From NCBI RefSeq assembly GCF_029168945.1, contig NC_083603.1, positions 4,650,001 to 4,714,000 of the forward strand: DNA of 64,000 bases, read 5' to 3'. The position numbers and the translations under genes are program-made. Of this stretch, positions 59,651 to 64,000 are shown piece after piece. The notes below the pieces were generated by a model, which saw only the letters and a list, made by a program, of their open reading frames with translations, was not told where the DNA came from and searched no databases. Source of the DNA: Cannabis sativa (Eukaryota > Streptophyta > Magnoliopsida > Rosales > Cannabaceae). How positions within the stretch are numbered: position 1 is the stretch's first letter; each line of letters opens with the position of its first letter.

Positions 59651-60683
59651 TTTTAAAATTTTTATTTGGAAACCAAATAGTAGTTAATATTTATATATAT
59701 ATATATATTTTGAATTAGTAGTTAATCCAAATTTTTAGATACTAATTGGAAGGTTTTTTTTATGTTTGGATACCAGTAATTATATGTGATACCATTAAAT
59801 ATATAATAATAATTTGTGACAAATTTTTAAATACCAATTAGTACCAAATTATATGCATGATACTAATTAGAAATTATTGTTTTAATTTTTTTACATAAAT
59901 TATTATTTTAATTTAGATACTATTAAGTACAGATTAATATAATTTTTATATAGAAATAATGTGGTATTATTTTTATTTTAGTTAGATACCAAAAAGTAGT
60001 ACTTATTCTTTAAATTATTAATTTATGCCATATTTGTAAGTATGTTACTAATGGGTATATAATTTATGTAATAAGAACATACAAATTACATTTATCTACC
60101 ACTAAATATTACAAATATAAATTCAAAAAAAAAATATATATATTTAGCTACCACTTAATATAAGCAATTAAGCATCCTAAAAAAATATAAATTTAAATGC
60201 TATTACATACGTTAAAGATAAAAATATAATTAAGAAAATAAATTTAATATATAAAATAGGAAGTAAATACAACATATATAAATAAATGGGTACAATAAAA
60301 TAAAATAGTAATTAAATTTTAGATACTGGTTACTTAAGTTATTTAATATGAAAAATTGGGTACATTAAACTATATATCATATATTAGTAATTATTTATAA
60401 TAAAAAGTATCTAGATGTAAATTTTCCTAAATTAAATTCAAGATTAATCCCCAACCCAAAGAGGCCCAATAGGTCCAATTAGGTACAAATCAAATGTATC
60501 TTAAAAAAATAATCCAATTTAATACTTTTTTTTTTCTTATGTGTTTTAATAAATATTTATATTTACCTATTATATATGTAGGGATATGATTTTGTCCCGT
60601 GATATACTTTAACGGAATATATTCTGTGGTACGTTAGATAGGTCTCAGGGTACATTAAATGAGTGTCAGGGTACATTCTTTTA
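59651..60683. other. Unit 2-specific A/T-rich block
   Basis: It has no gene and no match at the same position in unit 1. It contains many GATACCA/TAGTTA-type words and ends with a less A/T-rich stretch (60580-60680: GTCCCGTGATATACTTTAAC, CAGGGTACATT repeated twice) just before homology to unit 1 resumes. Confidence 0.45.
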
Positions 60684-60904
60684 TAATTAAAAGGAAAAGA
60701 AATGTATATAGATTTAGTTAGAGCAGGTGTATAAGATTAATTCTTTTATTTTATTTGAAATTCTTGATATAATGTATGAGTGTGGTGTGATGGATTTTGG
60801 TGTACAGTGGAGAAAGTGGTGAACTCCACTTTGATATCAAATTTAGTGTTGCACCAACACTAACATTAAAATAGCAGAATTATTCCATATGCCAATTTTT
60901 AATT

Positions 60905-61095
60905 TTATTTTTTAAAATTTACGGGTTGGGTTATTTTAGTGGTTACTCCAGTGATTTTTATGTGAGTTGCTATGTAGATTTTGATTGCGATTTAAATTAT
61001 TATGTGAGTTGCTATATAGATTTCAATAAAAATACCAAAAAAAATTGCTTTAAAGTGTAAAAATAAAAAAAAAAATAAAAACCTCAATATAGTAT
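60905..61095. repeat. MITE-like repeat, unit 2 copy of 36480-36675
   Basis: Colinear and nearly identical to the unit 1 copy. Confidence 0.5.
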
Positions 61096-61275
61096 TATAT
61101 TCTCTTTTTGTTCTAACCATAATACCAAAAAATACACTAAAAAATATTCTTTATTATTATTTTTTAAATAAAAAATAAAGTATTCTTTTTATTAGTATAT
61201 TATTAAAAAAATTTATAGTGCACCCATAAATTGGTACACCGATATATTTCCTATTTGTTTTAGTATTCAAGAGAA

Positions 61276-61522
61276 TTTTTTAATCTATTTTTTTAATGGT
61301 CATATACGTTGTAGTTATTTAAGATATCCTGCAAAATTTTGAAAAATTCAGAAAAGTTTAACATGCCAAAAAATAGAGCTTTTAACAGTCTATTGTATAT
61401 GCGTGTAAAATAAATTATTCGAGCAGTGCTTTCTATATTGTAAATTATTCTAAATTTTTAATATTTTACAAAATATCTTAAATAACTATAATGTATACCA
61501 TTATAAAAGAAAATGAACTAAA
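61276..61522. mobile_element. Fold-back MITE, unit 2 copy
   Basis: Colinear copy of 36856-37110 with the same imperfect inverted arms. Confidence 0.65.
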
Positions 61523-62029
61523 ATTTATTTTTATATGCTAAAACAATCACTGCATTATTATTTAGGATGCATAGTAGATGCACAAATAATAATAATAATA
61601 ATAAATGTGAATGCCGTAATGTTACGTACTGTACCTAAAACGTTAATATAGTATATAAAATATATGCCTAATACTATGATTATTTCTAAATTTAAAATAT
61701 TTGTAGATAGACTATTAATTACAACAAAATTTACTATTTTTCGGTTTGCCATCAAAGTGTTTATATAAGTAGTTAACTTCAACTAATAAAACTATATTAA
61801 GAGTTATTCTATAATTTTATTTGAATTTAGTTGTGTAAGTGATTATTTATTTATTTATGTTTAAATTATATTTAAAAGTGAAGTGAATACATTATTAAAT
61901 TGTATTATTTGGAAAGAAAAAAATATACTATATATATCTAATGTAAAAGCTCATCAAAATAAATTTTTAAAAGTTATTTTGAACTTTTAGTTTTTTACAT
62001 TAATTTTATGAAAATATTATTAAGAGTAA

Positions 62030-62210
62030 ATTTTTTTTTTAGAAAAAATAGCAATTTCATTAAATTTAGCATTTCGAATATAAGATATCCAACATAGTAG
62101 TCGTAGTGTTAGACTCATAAATGCTATGATCATAATAGACTTGAGCTACCCTATCAACAGTATGTGTTAGTTAATTTGCTGACTGTTTTACAAAATAAAT
62201 TTTAACACTA
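62030..62210 (-). pseudogene. 5'-truncated LINE tail, unit 2 copy
   Basis: Colinear copy of 37612-37790, differing by a few bases. Confidence 0.5.
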
Positions 62211-62825
62211 TAATAAAAAAGTTGGTAACTAAAATTATTTTTTAAAAATAAATACCTATATAATATATATATATTTTTTTAAAATAATAATAATAATTTA
62301 ATTTAAAAATTAATAATTTTTTTAAATTATTAATATTATTTTATTTTTTAAAATAAATATATAATTAAATAATATTATAATGCATAAAGTTTTAATTGTA
62401 TACAAGCAGTCTTATCATAAGAGTATATACCTTATATTATAATAACCACACGATCTAAAATCAATGGTTAAAAAAAGTACCCTACCGGTAGGGAACTTTT
62501 ATTACGTCCTACCATAGTCTTGCCCTATAAATATATATATATATATATATTTTAATGAGAATTGATTATAGGTGAAAAATGCATATTTTTTTATCTTAAA
62601 GTTTAAAATAAATTGAGTTTAAATTAATATTTTATAGAATTAATGAGATATATTTTTATGTTGAAAATATTTTATTTAGATTTAATTTATTGTTATTTTG
62701 TAAGAATTAAAGTGTATTTTGTTGTGGAATACAAAGAAAAGATATGGAAGAAATAAAAGTAGTAAATTGAAAAAGAAAAAAAAAAAGAAAATGAAGGAAA
62801 ACAAAGAAAAGAGCTCAAAAATTTG

Positions 62826-63086
62826 AGGAAATTACACTCTATACCCTTTTTATATTGTCTTCTTTTATTTTTACCTTCTTTTTTAAAATCTATCATTTTT
62901 ATCTCTTTTTTTAAATATTGTACCAATTTTGCCCCTGTCACTTCAAGATACTCTCCATGTGATTCTCTTATGTAAGGGTATTTTGGGTACAATACATATA
63001 AAAAGAGGTATGTTTCAAATAAATATAAAATTAAAGGTAAATGTGATTAATTGATGAATAAAAGAGGCATTTTTCAACTTACCCCT
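62826..63086. mobile_element. MITE, 261 bp, with 9 bp target duplication
   Basis: It is flanked by AAAAATTTG at 62817-62825 and 63087-63095; unit 1 has a single copy of that 9-mer at the same place (about 38387). The ends are AGGAAATTACACTC and AGGGGTAAGTTGAAAA (complement). It is closely related to the inner element at 56956-57217, and more distantly to 8467-8711. It carries no functional coding sequence. Confidence 0.88.
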
Positions 63087-63410
63087 AAAAATTTGCCCAA
63101 AGGCCCAGCCCAATGTCTACTCTTCCAGCCCAGACCGTGGGCCTTTTCCATCTAGTCAGCTCCAGATGGCGCACCCGGATTCGTTCCAGCATATGAGTCA
63201 GCACCCGCTTGGTGCTTGTTTCTTCTCCAGCACATGCGACACTTGGCTAATTCTGATTGGTCAACCGCTTCCTCTTCTTCCCTTCAACTCTCCATACGTG
63301 CACCACATGGCATCCATCTATTGGCTGCAGCTACATGATTCTACTTGATTGATGAATGCATGTATAAGATCAATCAATAAAAACTTTTCACAATCAACAA
63401 ACATAAAGAT
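63087..63410 (+). repeat. GC-richer LTR-like patch, unit 2 copy
   Basis: Colinear with 38387-38700. The frame that crosses it in unit 1 is kept for 60 codons from MAHPDSFQ but loses its first part to the MITE. Confidence 0.4.
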
Positions 63411-63414
63411 GATA

Positions 63415-63575
63415 AAGATTGGGTTGTTTATCCGATCTAATCTGTATTTTTTTGGTCAAACAATATTTAATTCGTACTAAGTGTGGATTTTAAATTTTAT
63501 ATCTAATTCAATCCAATCCAATCCGTAATAATGCAGATTGGATCGATCATTTTGGATCAATTATTTTATTTTTAA
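63415..63575. repeat. Decayed hAT element, unit 2 copy
   Basis: Colinear copy of 38715-38905, with a short deletion of one AATCCACATAACAATTG-type segment. Confidence 0.65.
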
Positions 63576-63737
63576 TGTTAAAAATTATTTAATATTTTAT
63601 TAAAAATTTAAATGCAAAAAAAAAAAAAAAACAACCCTACACACAACAATAAGTAGCACAACTAGAATTTAAGTTTAACAAACACTAAAAAACTATTATT
63701 TCTTTTCCAATAATATTACAGTACACTCTTATAGGAG

Positions 63738-64000
63738 AACTATTAAAGTTCATCATTACCATTATGTTTGCAGTTCCACTTAATTTGAGAACTATTTGCT
63801 TGAAGCTAGGACTCAATTGAAAATGGAATTCTCATCCGTTTTAATACTTCTACACAATCATCTCTATCCATTTTTATTTAGTTTACATAAATAGCAAACT
63901 AAAATATGACTTGGCACGATTTTCTCTTTTTGAGGCTGACCGTATTTTTAGTAGGGACTCCTTACCTTTTGTTTTTGCATCTTTAGTTTTAAATGATTTA
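63738..64000 (+). repeat. Start of a third tandem unit (cut by window edge)
   Basis: The last 263 bases repeat the beginning of unit 2, including the truncated LINE tail that unit 1 does not have. The array therefore continues beyond the window, and unit 3 is closer to unit 2 than to unit 1 at this point. Confidence 0.85.

Overview
This 64 kb window looks like nuclear DNA of a flowering plant, probably a eudicot. It is very A/T-rich, its genes are spliced at GT-AG introns, one gene appears to encode a chloroplast-targeted protein, and the rest is mostly layered plant transposons (Copia LTRs, a solo LTR, an L1-type LINE, CACTA, hAT, MULE, Helitron and MITE families). The species cannot be fixed from sequence alone. 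There are no bacterial operons, CRISPR arrays or recognisable RNA genes.

Region 1 (1-7643) is unique flank. It holds the end of a minus-strand Copia LTR (1-414), a degraded hAT-like repeat, a complete three-exon minus-strand gene for a 118-residue protein with a likely plastid transit peptide and one membrane helix (1588-2107), an inverted relic of a neprosin gene (2676-3230), and a solo LTR with TATAT target duplications (3998-6222) that carries a nested MULE-like element (4290-5471).

Region 2 (7644-64000) is a head-to-tail tandem duplication. Unit 1 is 7644-39058, unit 2 is 39059-63737, and a third unit starts at 63738. Each complete unit carries, in order: a seven-exon neprosin-family (DUF239) gene on the minus strand, a full-length LINE on the plus strand, a repeat with long inverted arms studded with AACCAGTTT motifs, a short plus-strand gene for a 76-residue single-pass membrane protein with a 5' UTR intron, several MITEs, and a GC-richer LTR-like patch. 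The shared core is about 20 kb. Almost all of the length difference comes from transposons present in one unit only. Unit 1 has a 9.0 kb CACTA inside LINE ORF1, a 753 bp hAT element inside LINE ORF2 and two Helitrons. Unit 2 has two MULE-like elements with long terminal inverted repeats, two small 9-bp-TSD MITEs and a Copia fragment. For most of these the sister unit shows the empty site, so boundaries and target duplications can be read to the base.

Functional state: both neprosin copies are disrupted in the last exon, by different lesions (a 1 bp insertion in unit 1, a 17 bp deletion in unit 2). Both LINEs are dead; they share frameshifts that predate the duplication and carry private ones. 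The CACTA transposase is frameshifted. The genes that look intact are the plastid-type gene at 1588-2107 and the two copies of the small membrane protein. No clearly new biological system is visible. The points most worth following are the tandem array with its filled/empty transposon pairs, the independent damage to the neprosin copies, the unidentified small membrane protein, the paired MULEs and the AACCAGTTT inverted-arm element.
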